A stretch of 64,000 nucleotides of DNA from an uncultured Bacteroidales bacterium (GTDB lineage: Bacteria; Bacteroidota; Bacteroidia; Bacteroidales; Muribaculaceae), in NCBI GenBank assembly GCA_902768435.1, contig CACXLJ010000016.1:1-64000 (forward strand). Direction: 5' to 3'. Under the pieces are notes generated by a model. The model had not been told where the DNA came from. It saw nothing but the letters and a program-made list of their open reading frames with translations, and ran no database searches. A program made the translations under genes and the position numbers. This document shows, one piece after another, positions 17,018 to 25,806 of this stretch. Positions within the stretch are counted from its first letter, which is position 1; the number at the start of each line of letters is the position of its first letter.

Positions 17018-18661
17018 TCACGATTCCGAGTCATCTTTTTCTTTGCTGCGTTTCGAGCGCCGCTCTTTCTTGCTCGATTCGCTGTTGCTGGTGTCTTTCT
17101 CTTCTTTAAGATCAATTTCGTTGTTGTTCTTGTCGATGACGCGATACTGGAGATAGGCAAGCGACTGGTCGGGCAGGATCTTGAATTTTTTCCCGAATTC
17201 ACGCCGCCATTTGCCGTAGAGGTTGTTGAAAACACCCTTTTTGAGATAGGCATCGACAAATGGATGGACATACATAATAAAGTCCTTGACTCCGAGCGTG
17301 TGCACAAGATATTGAATCTTGTCCTTGAGCAGGTCGGTAAAAAGCAGCGAAGGCTGAATCTCGCCAGTCCCTCCACACGACGGGCAGGTTTCGGCAGTGA
17401 CGATGTCGAGCGCAGGACGGACTCTTTGTCGTGTGATTTGCATGAGTCCAAACTTGCTGAGCGGCAAAATGTTGTGCCTGGCTCGGTCCTTCTTCATCAC
17501 TTCTTTCATGTGGTCGTAGAGTGCCTGTCGGTGTTCGGCCTTGTTCATGTCGATGAAGTCGATGACAATGATGCCGCCTATGTCTCGCAGGCGCAGCTGT
17601 CGTGCCACTTCGTCGGCAGCCAGCAGGTTCACATCGAGCGCATTGCTTTCCTGGTCGCTCGAGGCTTTTGACCTGTTACCCGAGTTCACATCAATCACAT
17701 GAAGTGCTTCGGTGCTTTCTATTATTAAGTATGCTCCCGAACGGAATGAAACCGTTTTGCCGAATGCGGTCTTGATTTGCCTGGTGACATTGAACTTGTC
17801 GAAGATAGGCATCTCGTCGCTATACAGTTTCACGATCTCGTTGCGGTCGGGTGCGATTAGGCTCACATATTTGAGAATCTGTTCGTAGATCTCAGCATTG
17901 TTCACATGAATGGCTTCGAAGTCGGGGTTGAAGATGTCGCGAATGAGACTCACGGCGCGGCTGTCTTCTTCGTAGACGAGCGATGGCGCCTCGGCATAGG
18001 CGAGCTTGGCAATGCTGTCTTCCCAGCATTTGATGAGAACCTTGAGTTCTGCATTGAGTTCGGCCGCCTTCTTGTTCTCGGCCGAGGTTCTGATAATGAT
18101 ACCGAAGTTGGCGGGCTTGATGCTCTCGATGAGTCTTCTCAGACGCGTTTTCTCTCCGTTGTCTTTAATCTTCTGAGAGACCGAAATCTTGTTGTTGAAT
18201 GGGATGAGTACCATAAATCGCCCTGTGAAAGTGATCTCGGTGGTCAGTCGCGGACCCTTGGTCGAGATGGGTTCTTTAGCGATTTGCACAAGCAGTTCCT
18301 GTCCTTGAGTGAGCACATCGCTCACCGAGCCCTGCTTGTTAATCTCATTCTTCAGTTTCAGTTTCGAGATGGTGGGAATCCTTTTCCCGCCGCTTTCTTT
18401 TACCGACTTGATGAAACCAGCAAAAGTGCTGAATTGCGAGCCTAAATCAAGGTAATGAAGAAATGCCTCTTTGGGATGCCCCACATTGACAAATGCGGCA
18501 TTCAGTCCGGGCATGATTTTCTTCACCTTGGCAAAGTAGAGGTTGCCGACGGCATAGGAGGCATCTTGTGACTCCTTCTGCAACGATACCAGTCGCCCGT
18601 CTTCGAGCAGGGCGGTCGATATGTCGGCCGGGCTTACGTCAACAATAAGTTCACTTCTCAT
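17018..18661 (-). CDS. rng: Ribonuclease E/G family endoribonuclease
   Basis: A 547-residue cytosolic RNase G-type enzyme for RNA processing and decay. The start MRSELIVDVSPADIST at 18661 matches the family N-terminus. An S1-like domain (about 35-120), the RNase H-like/DNase-like core with metal-binding Asp in HVIDVNSGNR and IIVIDFIDM, and the zinc-link TCPSCGGTGEI follow. The tail is Lys/Ser/Glu rich. Downstream of HU and the small ribosomal protein on the same strand, as often seen in Bacteroidota. Upstream in-frame ATGs (to 18706) lack family similarity. Confidence 0.93.
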   Translation of the reverse strand: MRSELIVDVSPADISTALLEDGRLVSLQKESQDASYAVGNLYFAKVKKIMPGLNAAFVNVGHPKEAFLHYLDLGSQFSTFAGFIKSVKESGGKRIPTISKLKLKNEINKQGSVSDVLTQGQELLVQIAKEPISTKGPRLTTEITFTGRFMVLIPFNNKISVSQKIKDNGEKTRLRRLIESIKPANFGIIIRTSAENKKAAELNAELKVLIKCWEDSIAKLAYAEAPSLVYEEDSRAVSLIRDIFNPDFEAIHVNNAEIYEQILKYVSLIAPDRNEIVKLYSDEMPIFDKFNVTRQIKTAFGKTVSFRSGAYLIIESTEALHVIDVNSGNRSKASSDQESNALDVNLLAADEVARQLRLRDIGGIIVIDFIDMNKAEHRQALYDHMKEVMKKDRARHNILPLSKFGLMQITRQRVRPALDIVTAETCPSCGGTGEIQPSLLFTDLLKDKIQYLVHTLGVKDFIMYVHPFVDAYLKKGVFNNLYGKWRREFGKKFKILPDQSLAYLQYRVIDKNNNEIDLKEEKDTSNSESSKKERRSKRSKEKDDSES

Positions 18662-18783
18662 TTTCTGAAAGGTGACATTCTTCTTGCCACCAAATACAAA
18701 GAACAAACTCTTTGGTTATGTCGCCCATCTAAAGCGAGACCACAGAGTTTGCCCTCAGTATGTGTGACATAAACTAGAAAGAA

Positions 18784-18876
18784 TTATTTCTTGTTTTTGT
18801 GTCTGTTCTTTCTAAGTCTTTTTTTGCGCTTGTGCGTTGCCATTTTGTGGCCTTTTCTCTTTTTTCCGCTTGGCAT
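18784..18876 (-). CDS. AURKAIP1/COX24-type very small ribosomal protein (bS22/mS38-like), 30 aa
   Basis: ATG at 18876 to TAA at 18784-18786 encodes 30 residues, mostly Lys, Arg and His, beginning MPSGKKRKGHKMATHKRKK and ending in NKK. This matches the AURKAIP1/COX24-domain peptides of Bacteroidota, related to mitochondrial mS38 and bacterial bS22, which sit on the small ribosomal subunit. It lies between HU and rng on the same strand. It is easily missed because of its length. Confidence 0.85.
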   Translation of the reverse strand: MPSGKKRKGHKMATHKRKKRLRKNRHKNKK

Positions 18877-18943
18877 ATTACTTAGGATTAAAAATGAATA
18901 TTAAAACTGCGATCCCCAACTCGGGGAAAACGGTCATGTGTTA

Positions 18944-19216
18944 TTATTTAACCTGTTCCATGAACACCTTGGCGGGCTTGAATGCCGGAATCTGGTGCTC
19001 GGGAATGATGATGGTCTGATTCTTAGAAATGTTGCGAGCGGTCTTCTCAGAACGAGTCTTCACGATGAAGCTGCCAAAGCCACGAAGGTAAACATTCTCG
19101 CCGTTGGCCAGTGAATCCTTCACTGTTTCCATGAATTTTTCAATTGTTAAAAGAACTGAGGCCTTGTCAACGCCTGTTGCTTTTGAAATTTCACTTACGA
19201 TGTCTGCTTTAGTCAT
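18944..19216 (-). CDS. HU family DNA-binding protein
   Basis: A 90-residue HU/IHF-type nucleoid protein. Helical N-terminus MTKADIVSEISKATGV and the beta-arm segment with RGFGSFIVKTRSEKTARN are diagnostic. It bends and compacts DNA as a dimer. First gene of the HU-small ribosomal protein-rng run. A near-consensus -7 box (GATATTTG, minus strand, 19337-19344) lies upstream, giving a long leader of over 100 nt. Confidence 0.95.
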   Translation of the reverse strand: MTKADIVSEISKATGVDKASVLLTIEKFMETVKDSLANGENVYLRGFGSFIVKTRSEKTARNISKNQTIIIPEHQIPAFKPAKVFMEQVK

Positions 19217-19453
19217 TGTAGTATAAGTTTAAAATTTTACAATAAAATCAAAATACTGAAAACTCAACATGGCATTATCTTGCTGATAAATAGTCGGTTG
19301 AAACTCGTTCAACGGCCATTTTGAATTTTGCAACTGCAAATATCGTACTTTTTTTTTAATTACCCACTATGTTTCAGCATTTTTTATCTCAAAAAACACA
19401 TTTTTTTGCATTTGGTGGCTTTTTTTGCGGGTTGCGTCAATAAAAAGTTAGTA

Positions 19454-19489
19454 TTGTGATGTTCAACACTTTTCTTTTTTGTATCTTTG
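19454..19489 (+). promoter_or_regulatory. Promoter of the DUF59 gene, near-leaderless
   Basis: TATCTTTG at 19482-19489 ends 7 nt before the ATG at 19497; a TTGTG lies at 19454-19458. Transcription should begin at or next to the start codon. Confidence 0.55.
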
Positions 19490-19496
19490 CACCGTT

Positions 19497-19817
19497 ATGA
19501 CTGAAGAAACAAGAAATCAAATCCAGGACAACATCGTGAGCATGCTCAAAACCGTTTTCGACCCCGAGATGCCCGTGGATGTCTATAGCTTGGGACTTAT
19601 TTATAAAATCGACCTTAACGACGACGGTCAGGTCGACATCGACATGACCCTCACTGCGCCTAACTGCCCAGCAGGCGACTTCATCTTTGAGGATGTGCGC
19701 CAAAAGGTTGAGAGCGTTGAGGGAGTGACTGCCGTGAATGTGAAACTGGTGTTTGAACCAGAGTGGAACATCAACATGATGAGCGATGAGGCCAAGCTGG
19801 AACTCGGCATGCTCTAA
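19497..19817 (+). CDS. MIP18/DUF59 family iron-sulfur assembly protein (SufT-like)
   Basis: A 106-residue cytosolic protein with the DUF59 fold: FDPEMPVDVYSLGLIYKI and TLTAPNCPAGDFI containing the conserved Cys. SufT/MIP18 proteins help mature Fe-S clusters. The ATG at 19497 fits the promoter; an upstream in-frame ATG at 19479 lies before the -7 box. It precedes lpxH by 31 nt. Confidence 0.9.
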   Translation: MTEETRNQIQDNIVSMLKTVFDPEMPVDVYSLGLIYKIDLNDDGQVDIDMTLTAPNCPAGDFIFEDVRQKVESVEGVTAVNVKLVFEPEWNINMMSDEAKLELGML

Positions 19818-19848
19818 AACTCATTAATATATATAGTATTACAGCCGC

Positions 19849-20607
19849 ATGACCGACCGCCGACGCGCATATTTCCTGAGCGACATGCACCTGGGGGCAA
19901 ACTATATTGCCAATCATCGGGAGCATGAGCAGCGCATTGTGAACTTTCTGCAGACGATTGAGCACGATGCACAGGAATTATATCTTGTGGGCGACATCAT
20001 CGATTACTGGTATGAGTATAAGCATGTGGTGCCTCGCGGCTATGTCAGGTTTTTCGGGCAGCTTGCGCGCCTTGCCGATGCCGGTGTCAAGATATTCTGG
20101 TTCACTGGCAACCACGATGTGTGGCTCTTCGACTACTTGCGCGACGAGATAGGAATCACCATTTTCAAGAGCAACAAGGTGCTTCCCGTCATGGGCAAGA
20201 ATTTCCTCATCTCACATGGCGACGATGTCGGGTATCAGCCACCTGTCTACCGCTTCATGAGGTGGTGCTTTCACAATAAGGTGTGTCAGGTGCTTTATGA
20301 GTCGGTGCACCCGCGCTGGACCTATAGCCTTGCCCACCTGTGGAGTTCTAACAACCGCACGAGCCGTTCGCAGGAGCAGGTCGATAAGGGGGTGGAACAG
20401 AGCGTGTCGCACCTCAAGGATTTTGTGGAGCAGCATGCCGCCGCCCATAGCGATGTGTATGCCTACATTTTCGGACACCTGCATGTGGCACGCGACATCA
20501 CTGTTGCCGGCAACCGTCGCATGATTATCTTGGGCGAGTGGATGGAGCAGTGCACCTATTGCACCTTCGATGGCGAGCAGCTGCAGTTGCACACTTTCGA
20601 TCATTAA
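19849..20607 (+). CDS. lpxH: UDP-2,3-diacylglucosamine diphosphatase LpxH
   Basis: A 252-residue calcineurin-like phosphoesterase that hydrolyses UDP-2,3-diacylglucosamine to lipid X in lipid A synthesis, at the inner membrane face. Metal-binding motifs are in order: SDMHLG, GDIIDYW, GNHDVW, SHGDD and FGHLH. The length suits the Bacteroidota form. The starting ATG at 19849 follows the DUF59 gene and is probably co-transcribed with it. Confidence 0.92.
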   Translation: MTDRRRAYFLSDMHLGANYIANHREHEQRIVNFLQTIEHDAQELYLVGDIIDYWYEYKHVVPRGYVRFFGQLARLADAGVKIFWFTGNHDVWLFDYLRDEIGITIFKSNKVLPVMGKNFLISHGDDVGYQPPVYRFMRWCFHNKVCQVLYESVHPRWTYSLAHLWSSNNRTSRSQEQVDKGVEQSVSHLKDFVEQHAAAHSDVYAYIFGHLHVARDITVAGNRRMIILGEWMEQCTYCTFDGEQLQLHTFDH

Positions 20608-20700
20608 TTGTGCCTGCAGTGCTGCGGGTTTTATTTCACACAGAACTACACAGACAAAAGAGCACACAGATTTCGCACAAAAATGATTCAGTGAAATTCT

Positions 20701-20953
20701 GTGAATTTAGTGTGCTATTATCACTCGATGACTATATTCCACACAGAATACACAGAATTACACAGAACGCACTGACTAAAGATCTGAAGCCCGTCAGGGC
20801 TGGGCAGAAAATAGGCAGGGGTGCAGCCGAAGGCGAACCCCCTGTAACCAGGTTATTTAAATGACAATTAGCCCCATCGGGGCGACAGAACTAAGGGTCG
20901 ATGAACAGCAAAATAATTCATTCTAATTCAGTGAATTCAGTGTGCTATTATCA
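20701..20953 (+). repeat. 23-bp direct repeats flanking a dispersed repeat element
   Basis: GTGAATTTAGTGTGCTATTATCA (20701-20723) recurs with one mismatch at 20931-20953. Between them, 20788-20890 is a copy of a dispersed element also found at 27221-27332: a GCCCC-type palindromic end, a core with AATAGGCAGGGGTG and AGGCGAACCCC, then CAATTAGCCCC...GGGGCGACAGA. Partly repetitive CACAGAA-rich sequence precedes it (20636-20775). No gene is seen in 20608-21160. Confidence 0.7.
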
Positions 20954-21131
20954 GCCTGAAGGACTTATGCGAAGAGGTGCTCAAGGCATAAGGGGCCGTT
21001 TTTTCCTTTACATGAAATGATTTTTACTTTCAATTTGGCAATGTGCTAACATTCAGTGAATTAATGGGTGATTTTCCTACTTTTTTATGCAGTGTTGCGA
21101 ATGTGTCAGGTAAAAAATTATTCAAAATAAT

Positions 21132-21161
21132 TTTGTATTTGAAAAAATAGCAGTATCTTTG
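21132..21161 (+). promoter_or_regulatory. Promoter of the 21168-21262 RNA
   Basis: TTTG at 21132-21135 and TATCTTTG at 21154-21161, 18 nt apart. Confidence 0.65.
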
Positions 21162-21167
21162 CATCAT

Positions 21168-21262
21168 AAACCTAAAACAATCTTTTTTTACCTTAAAGAG
21201 TTTATGCCTATTGGAGACTCTAAGGAGCAATTCTTCACCGAGAATTGCTCCTTAGTTTTTCC
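21168..21262 (+). ncRNA. Candidate small RNA ending in a 15-bp terminator hairpin
   Basis: A promoter (21132-21161) is followed by about 50 nt of unstructured, A/T-rich sequence and a perfect 15-bp hairpin, CTAAGGAGCAATTCT (21220-21234) / AGAATTGCTCCTTAG (21241-21255), loop TCACCG, then TTTTT. The hairpin stem includes AAGGAG, which could mimic or sequester a ribosome-binding site. It lies about 200 nt before the AbiE genes, which have their own -7 box at 21438-21445, so it may be a separate small RNA or an attenuated leader. A reading frame through it (from 21159) is not convincing. Confidence 0.5.
21220..21260 (+). terminator. Strong intrinsic terminator
   Basis: Perfect 15-bp stem, 6-nt loop, five T. 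Confidence 0.85.
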
Positions 21263-21437
21263 TGAGCATTCTTGTGTAAGGTCTGGACAAAATGCAAGGG
21301 GGTATTCACACCATTCAAATGGAACTTTTGCTGAATCTTGCAACTTTCCTTGTGAATCCCGTTCCTTGTTTTTTGAAAAATGCACATACTATTGTTGTTT
21401 TTTTGTACAAAAACACCACAATTAAAAATATTTGTGG

Positions 21438-21445
21438 TAACTTTG
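21438..21445 (+). promoter_or_regulatory. -7 box of the AbiE operon
   Basis: TAACTTTG, about 21 nt before the antitoxin ATG at 21467. No clear -33 element is seen. Confidence 0.5.
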
Positions 21446-21466
21446 TACCGACTTTCATAAAAAACA

Positions 21467-22030
21467 ATGAACAAACGGAATTCATATATATCATCGGCCA
21501 GTGTTAAAGAGCATGGCAGAACGGCATACTACCGAATGCTTGAAAGCGCGCGTAAGGGCAGCCTTTTTCAGGTTCGTCGTGGTGTATATGCCGATGTTGA
21601 ACAACTCAGTGGCAACATGGTTGACATCAATGCTATTGTGCCTGATGGAATCTTGTGTTTGTGGTCGGCCTGGAACATCCATCAGCTCACCACTTCCATG
21701 CCTCAGGCTTTTCATGTTGCCATCAAAAGAGACCGTAAAGTGGTTGTGCCGTCGTTTCCTAAAGTGGTGTTGCACCATTATACACAGTCAATTCTGCATG
21801 TTGGTGTAATCGAGATGGAAATTGAAGGGTTCAGCATTAGCCTTTATGATGTGGAGCGATGTGTGTGTGATGCCGTCAAGTTCCGAAATAAAGTCGGTAT
21901 GGATGTTTGTTTCGAAATTATCAAGAATTATTTGGAACGATCCGACAGGAATTTGAGCACACTGATGGACTATGCTCGCAAACTTAGAGTGGGAACTATT
22001 CTCGAACAATATCTTCAAGTAATGTTATGA
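21467..22030 (+). CDS. AbiEi-like antitoxin of a type IV toxin-antitoxin system
   Basis: A 187-residue protein with an N-terminal winged-helix region (ARKGSLFQVRRGVYADVEQL) and the AbiEi body, including SAWNIHQL and the DVERCVCDAVKFRNKVGMD segment. AbiEi represses its own operon and counteracts AbiEii without direct protein binding (type IV). Stop overlaps the toxin start (ATGA at 22027-22030), so translation is coupled. AbiE systems give phage abortive infection and help keep mobile DNA. Confidence 0.85.
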   Translation: MNKRNSYISSASVKEHGRTAYYRMLESARKGSLFQVRRGVYADVEQLSGNMVDINAIVPDGILCLWSAWNIHQLTTSMPQAFHVAIKRDRKVVVPSFPKVVLHHYTQSILHVGVIEMEIEGFSISLYDVERCVCDAVKFRNKVGMDVCFEIIKNYLERSDRNLSTLMDYARKLRVGTILEQYLQVML

Positions 22031-22905
22031 GTAACGATGGTGTTAAGAATTACGGAAAGTCGATCCGTAGCAAATTGTTAAATGTGGCTATAAAAGAGAA
22101 TGTGTTCTATCAGACGATTCTCACGCGTTATTTTCACGAGCGACTGTTGTTCAGGATGTCGCAGACACGGTATCGCAATCACTTTTACCTGAAAGGTGGT
22201 GCTCTGATGTACTCGTACGAGAAATTTGCTGCCCGTCCTACGCTGGACATTGACTTCCTGGGTAGCAACATCAGTAATGAGGAGGAATCGATTGTTGCCG
22301 CTTTTCAGGAAATTTGCTCCGTTATTTATGATGAAGATGGAGTTGTTTTTGATACAGCTCATATTACTGCGCAAAGAATTACGGAACTCAGAGATTACCA
22401 TGGCCTCAGGTTAAGCATTCCTGTGAGAATGGATACAATTTCACAGATGCTGACAATCGACATTGGTTTTGGCGATATTGTAACGCCAAGTCCAGTTGAT
22501 ATTGACTACCCATCTCTTTTGGAGCACCTGCCGAGGGTGAACGTTCTGGCCTATCCAATTGAGACGGTCATAGCAGAGAAGTTGCATGCTGTGGTTGACC
22601 TTGCCGACCAGAATAGTCGCATGAAGGACTATTATGACTTGTATCATATTCTATCTGAAGAGAACTATGATAGCGGTGTCCTTAGTGATGCTGTTGTGCG
22701 AACATTCAAAAACAGGCACACAACTTATTTCGCCAACACAATGTTCTTTCGTAAGGAATTTGCCGACAATCAGCAGATGCAAGTCAAATGGCAGGCTTTT
22801 ATGAGCAAGATTGCCAAGGATGGCGGACATGTGTTGTTTCGTGATATGGTGGCCCGCATACAGGAGGTTTTGCGTCCATATTGGGAGAATTTGAGTCACC
22901 TGTAG
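22027..22905 (+). CDS. AbiEii-family nucleotidyltransferase toxin
   Basis: A 292-residue DUF1814/AbiEii nucleotidyltransferase. The catalytic signature YLKGGALM followed by RPTLDIDFLG (GG/S and DxD) is intact, as are the C-terminal KLHAVVDLADQNSRMKDYYDLY motifs. Members transfer nucleotides to tRNA or other targets and stop growth. Encoded directly after its antitoxin with a 4-nt overlap. The gene pair is lower in GC than the following ispD, which is consistent with acquisition. Confidence 0.9.
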   Translation: MSNDGVKNYGKSIRSKLLNVAIKENVFYQTILTRYFHERLLFRMSQTRYRNHFYLKGGALMYSYEKFAARPTLDIDFLGSNISNEEESIVAAFQEICSVIYDEDGVVFDTAHITAQRITELRDYHGLRLSIPVRMDTISQMLTIDIGFGDIVTPSPVDIDYPSLLEHLPRVNVLAYPIETVIAEKLHAVVDLADQNSRMKDYYDLYHILSEENYDSGVLSDAVVRTFKNRHTTYFANTMFFRKEFADNQQMQVKWQAFMSKIAKDGGHVLFRDMVARIQEVLRPYWENLSHL

Positions 22906-22947
22906 GGCGAGATAACTTCCGTTTTTCTAATTTATTTGTTTTTTTCG

Positions 22948-22955
22948 TATATTTG
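22948..22955 (+). promoter_or_regulatory. -7 box of ispD
   Basis: TATATTTG matches TAnnTTTG, giving a leader of about 16 nt before the ATG at 22978. Confidence 0.5.
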
Positions 22956-22977
22956 TAGGATTAAATGTGAATCGAAT

Positions 22978-23670
22978 ATGAAAGTGACGGCATTGATAGT
23001 GGCTGGAGGCAGCGGCACCCGATTTGGAGCCGCCGTGCCCAAGCAGTTTGTGGAGTTGTGCGGCATTCCGGTGCTCATGCGCACAATGGTGCGTTTTGAG
23101 CAGTCGGGCGTGTGCGACCGCATCATCGTGGTGCTGCCTGCCGACCAGATAGGGCAGTGGCAGGAGTTGTGCCGCAAGCACAGTTTCAATATGCCACATC
23201 AAGTGGTGGTCGGGGGCGACTCGCGCTTCCAGTCGGTGAAAAACGGCCTTGCGGCAATGACTATAGAACCTGGCGACTTGGTAGCGGTGCACGATGGCGT
23301 GCGTCCGCTGGTGCTGCCCTGCGACATCAAGATGGCTTTTGAGGCGGCGGCGGAGCATGGCTCGGCAGTGCCTATGGCCCACTTCCCCTATAGCGACTCA
23401 TTGCGCCAGATGCTGCCCGACGGCAGCACGCACCCCATTGACCGCGGCAGTCTGCGCGTGGTTCTCACGCCGCAGGTGTTTGATGCCGTGGCTCTCAGCA
23501 AGGCCTATGAGGTGCCGTTTGACCCGCGTTTTACCGACGATGCCACCGTCTATGAAGCTGCGGGTCACGCCATTCACCCCGTTGAGGGCAATCTCGACAA
23601 CCTGAAGATAACCCGTGCTGCCGACCTGGCACGCGCCGAAGCGATACTGAAGCAGCAACAAAACGATTAA
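22978..23670 (+). CDS. ispD: 2-C-methyl-D-erythritol 4-phosphate cytidylyltransferase
   Basis: A 230-residue cytosolic enzyme that joins CTP to methylerythritol 4-phosphate in the non-mevalonate isoprenoid route. The CTP-binding loop VAGGSGTRFGAAVPKQF, the VVGGDSRFQSVKNGL motif, AVHDGVRPLV and the C-terminal TDDATVYEAAGHAI ... VEGNLDNLKITR are all present. An in-frame ATG at 22936 lies upstream of the -7 box and is rejected. Followed 20 nt later by recG. Confidence 0.95.
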   Translation: MKVTALIVAGGSGTRFGAAVPKQFVELCGIPVLMRTMVRFEQSGVCDRIIVVLPADQIGQWQELCRKHSFNMPHQVVVGGDSRFQSVKNGLAAMTIEPGDLVAVHDGVRPLVLPCDIKMAFEAAAEHGSAVPMAHFPYSDSLRQMLPDGSTHPIDRGSLRVVLTPQVFDAVALSKAYEVPFDPRFTDDATVYEAAGHAIHPVEGNLDNLKITRAADLARAEAILKQQQND

Positions 23671-23689
23671 CTGAACGAGAGTATAGGCC

Positions 23690-25786
23690 ATGAATCAGCT
23701 GATGCGCAAAGATGTGAAGTACCTGTATGGCGTGGGTCCCAAGCGGGCAGATTTGCTCGCCAAGGAACTCGACATACACTCGTTCTACGATCTGCTCATG
23801 TACTTCCCCTTCCGCTATGTGGACCGCAGCAGCATTTACCACATTGCCGACCTGCAGGGCGATATGCCCGCCATTCAGCTCAAGGGCCGCTTTGTGACCT
23901 TCAATGTGCAAGGCGAGGGCGCCAAGCGGCGTCTGGTGGCGCTCTTCACCGACGGCACCGGCACCATCGAGGTGGTGTGGTTCAACCGTGTGAAAACCAT
24001 TGCCGAAACCTATCACACGGGCACCGAGTACATCCTATTCGGCAAACCCACACTGTTCAAGAACTCCTACAGCATCATTCATCCCGAGGTGGATGTCTAT
24101 AAGCCCGACGCGCCCCCCACGGGCCTATTGGGCATCTACAATCTTACCGAGAAGCTGCGCAACCGCAACTTCACCTCGCGCACCATGCAGAAGCTCGTGA
24201 CCACGCTGCTCGAGAGCGTTGCGGTGCGCCGTCTGCCCGAAACGCTGCCACCGAGCATCGTTCAGCGCCACCACCTGATGCCGCTGGGCGAGGCCTTGTT
24301 CAACATACACACCCCCACCGATGTGCCCTCGCTGCAACAGGCGCAGCGCCGACTCAAATATGAGGAACTCTTCTTCCTGCAGCTCGACATCCTCAAGAAC
24401 ATCAAGGGACAGAGCCGCAAACTGCCTGGACTGCGTTTCGCGCATGTGGGCCAGTTGTTCAACGACTTCTACCTGCATCACCTCGAGTTCCCGCTCACCG
24501 GGGCGCAGAAACGCGTCATCCGCGAGATTCGCAACGACACAGGCTCGGGTCACCAGATGAACCGCCTGTTGCAGGGCGATGTGGGCAGCGGCAAGACCAT
24601 CGTAGCTTTCCTGTCGATGCTCATTGCGCTCGACAATGGCTACCAGGCTTGCATCATGGCGCCTACCGAGATTCTTGCCACGCAGCACTACGAATCGCTC
24701 AGCACCATGGCGCAGCACATTGGCGTGAAGGTGGCCCTGCTCACCGGCTCCACGCGCAAAAAGGCACGCGAAGCCATTCACGAGCAGCTGCGCAGTGGCG
24801 AACTACAGATTCTCATAGGCACCCATGCCCTCATCGAAGAGGAGGTGAAATTCCGCAACCTGGGGCTCGCCGTCATCGACGAGCAGCACCGCTTCGGTGT
24901 GGCACAGCGCGCCAAACTGTGGAAGAAAAATGTGTCGCCACCGCATGTGCTGGTGATGACCGCCACCCCCATACCGCGCACCCTGGCCATGACCGTCTAT
25001 GGCGACCTCGATGTGTCGGTCATCGACGAACTGCCGCCGGGTCGCAAACCCGTCACCACGCGACTGCGCTACGAGAACCAGCGCCAGGAGATGTACCACT
25101 TCATAGGCACCGAACTGCGCAAGGGCCGTCAGGCCTACATCGTGTACCCCCTTATCGAGGAGAGCGAGAAACTCGACCTCAAGGCGCTTGAAGAGGGCTA
25201 CGAAATTGTGCGCGAGACTTTTCCGAGCTATCGCGTGTGCTATGTGCACGGCCGCATGAAACCTGCCGAGAAAGACCACCAGATGCAGCTCTTCGCATCG
25301 GGGCAGGCCAATATCCTGGTCGCCACCACGGTGATTGAGGTGGGCGTGAATGTGCCCAATGCCAGCGTCATGGTCATCGAGAATGCCGAGCGCTTTGGCC
25401 TGTCGCAGCTGCACCAGCTGCGCGGCAGGGTGGGGCGCGGCGCCGACCAGAGCTACTGCATACTCATGTCGAAGCACGAACTCTCGAAGGACACCCGCCA
25501 CCGCCTCGAGGTGATGACGCAGACCAACGACGGCTTTGTCGTGGCCGAGGAAGACATGAAACTGCGCGGCCCGGGCGACATGGAGGGCACTCAGCAGAGC
25601 GGCATTGCTTTCAACCTCAGGATATCGAATCTCGCCACCGACGGACTCATCGTGCAGGCCGCCCGCGACGATGCCCAGCAGATACTTGATGCCGACCCCG
25701 ACCTCACCACCCCCCAAGGCCGCCGGCTCGACGCCGAATTGCGCACCCGCTTCAACCGCACCCAGCACTGGGGCCTCATCAGCTAA
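23690..25786 (+). CDS. recG: ATP-dependent DNA helicase RecG
   Basis: A 698-residue superfamily 2 helicase that reverses stalled replication forks and branch-migrates junctions. The N-terminal wedge/OB domain (about 60-160) precedes the helicase core with Walker A GDVGSGKT, the APTEILA motif, DEQH box VIDEQHRFGV, TATPIPRTLAM, VYPLIEESE, and the motif VI region QLHQLRGRVGRG. The length is normal. Likely co-transcribed with ispD. Confidence 0.96.
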   Translation: MNQLMRKDVKYLYGVGPKRADLLAKELDIHSFYDLLMYFPFRYVDRSSIYHIADLQGDMPAIQLKGRFVTFNVQGEGAKRRLVALFTDGTGTIEVVWFNRVKTIAETYHTGTEYILFGKPTLFKNSYSIIHPEVDVYKPDAPPTGLLGIYNLTEKLRNRNFTSRTMQKLVTTLLESVAVRRLPETLPPSIVQRHHLMPLGEALFNIHTPTDVPSLQQAQRRLKYEELFFLQLDILKNIKGQSRKLPGLRFAHVGQLFNDFYLHHLEFPLTGAQKRVIREIRNDTGSGHQMNRLLQGDVGSGKTIVAFLSMLIALDNGYQACIMAPTEILATQHYESLSTMAQHIGVKVALLTGSTRKKAREAIHEQLRSGELQILIGTHALIEEEVKFRNLGLAVIDEQHRFGVAQRAKLWKKNVSPPHVLVMTATPIPRTLAMTVYGDLDVSVIDELPPGRKPVTTRLRYENQRQEMYHFIGTELRKGRQAYIVYPLIEESEKLDLKALEEGYEIVRETFPSYRVCYVHGRMKPAEKDHQMQLFASGQANILVATTVIEVGVNVPNASVMVIENAERFGLSQLHQLRGRVGRGADQSYCILMSKHELSKDTRHRLEVMTQTNDGFVVAEEDMKLRGPGDMEGTQQSGIAFNLRISNLATDGLIVQAARDDAQQILDADPDLTTPQGRRLDAELRTRFNRTQHWGLIS

Positions 25787-25806
25787 TACCGTAAAGCACT
25801 GAACTT

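Noticed and set aside
21159-21425. 88-codon open frame across the small-RNA terminator
   Set aside because: It reads through a perfect terminator hairpin and lacks protein-like composition.
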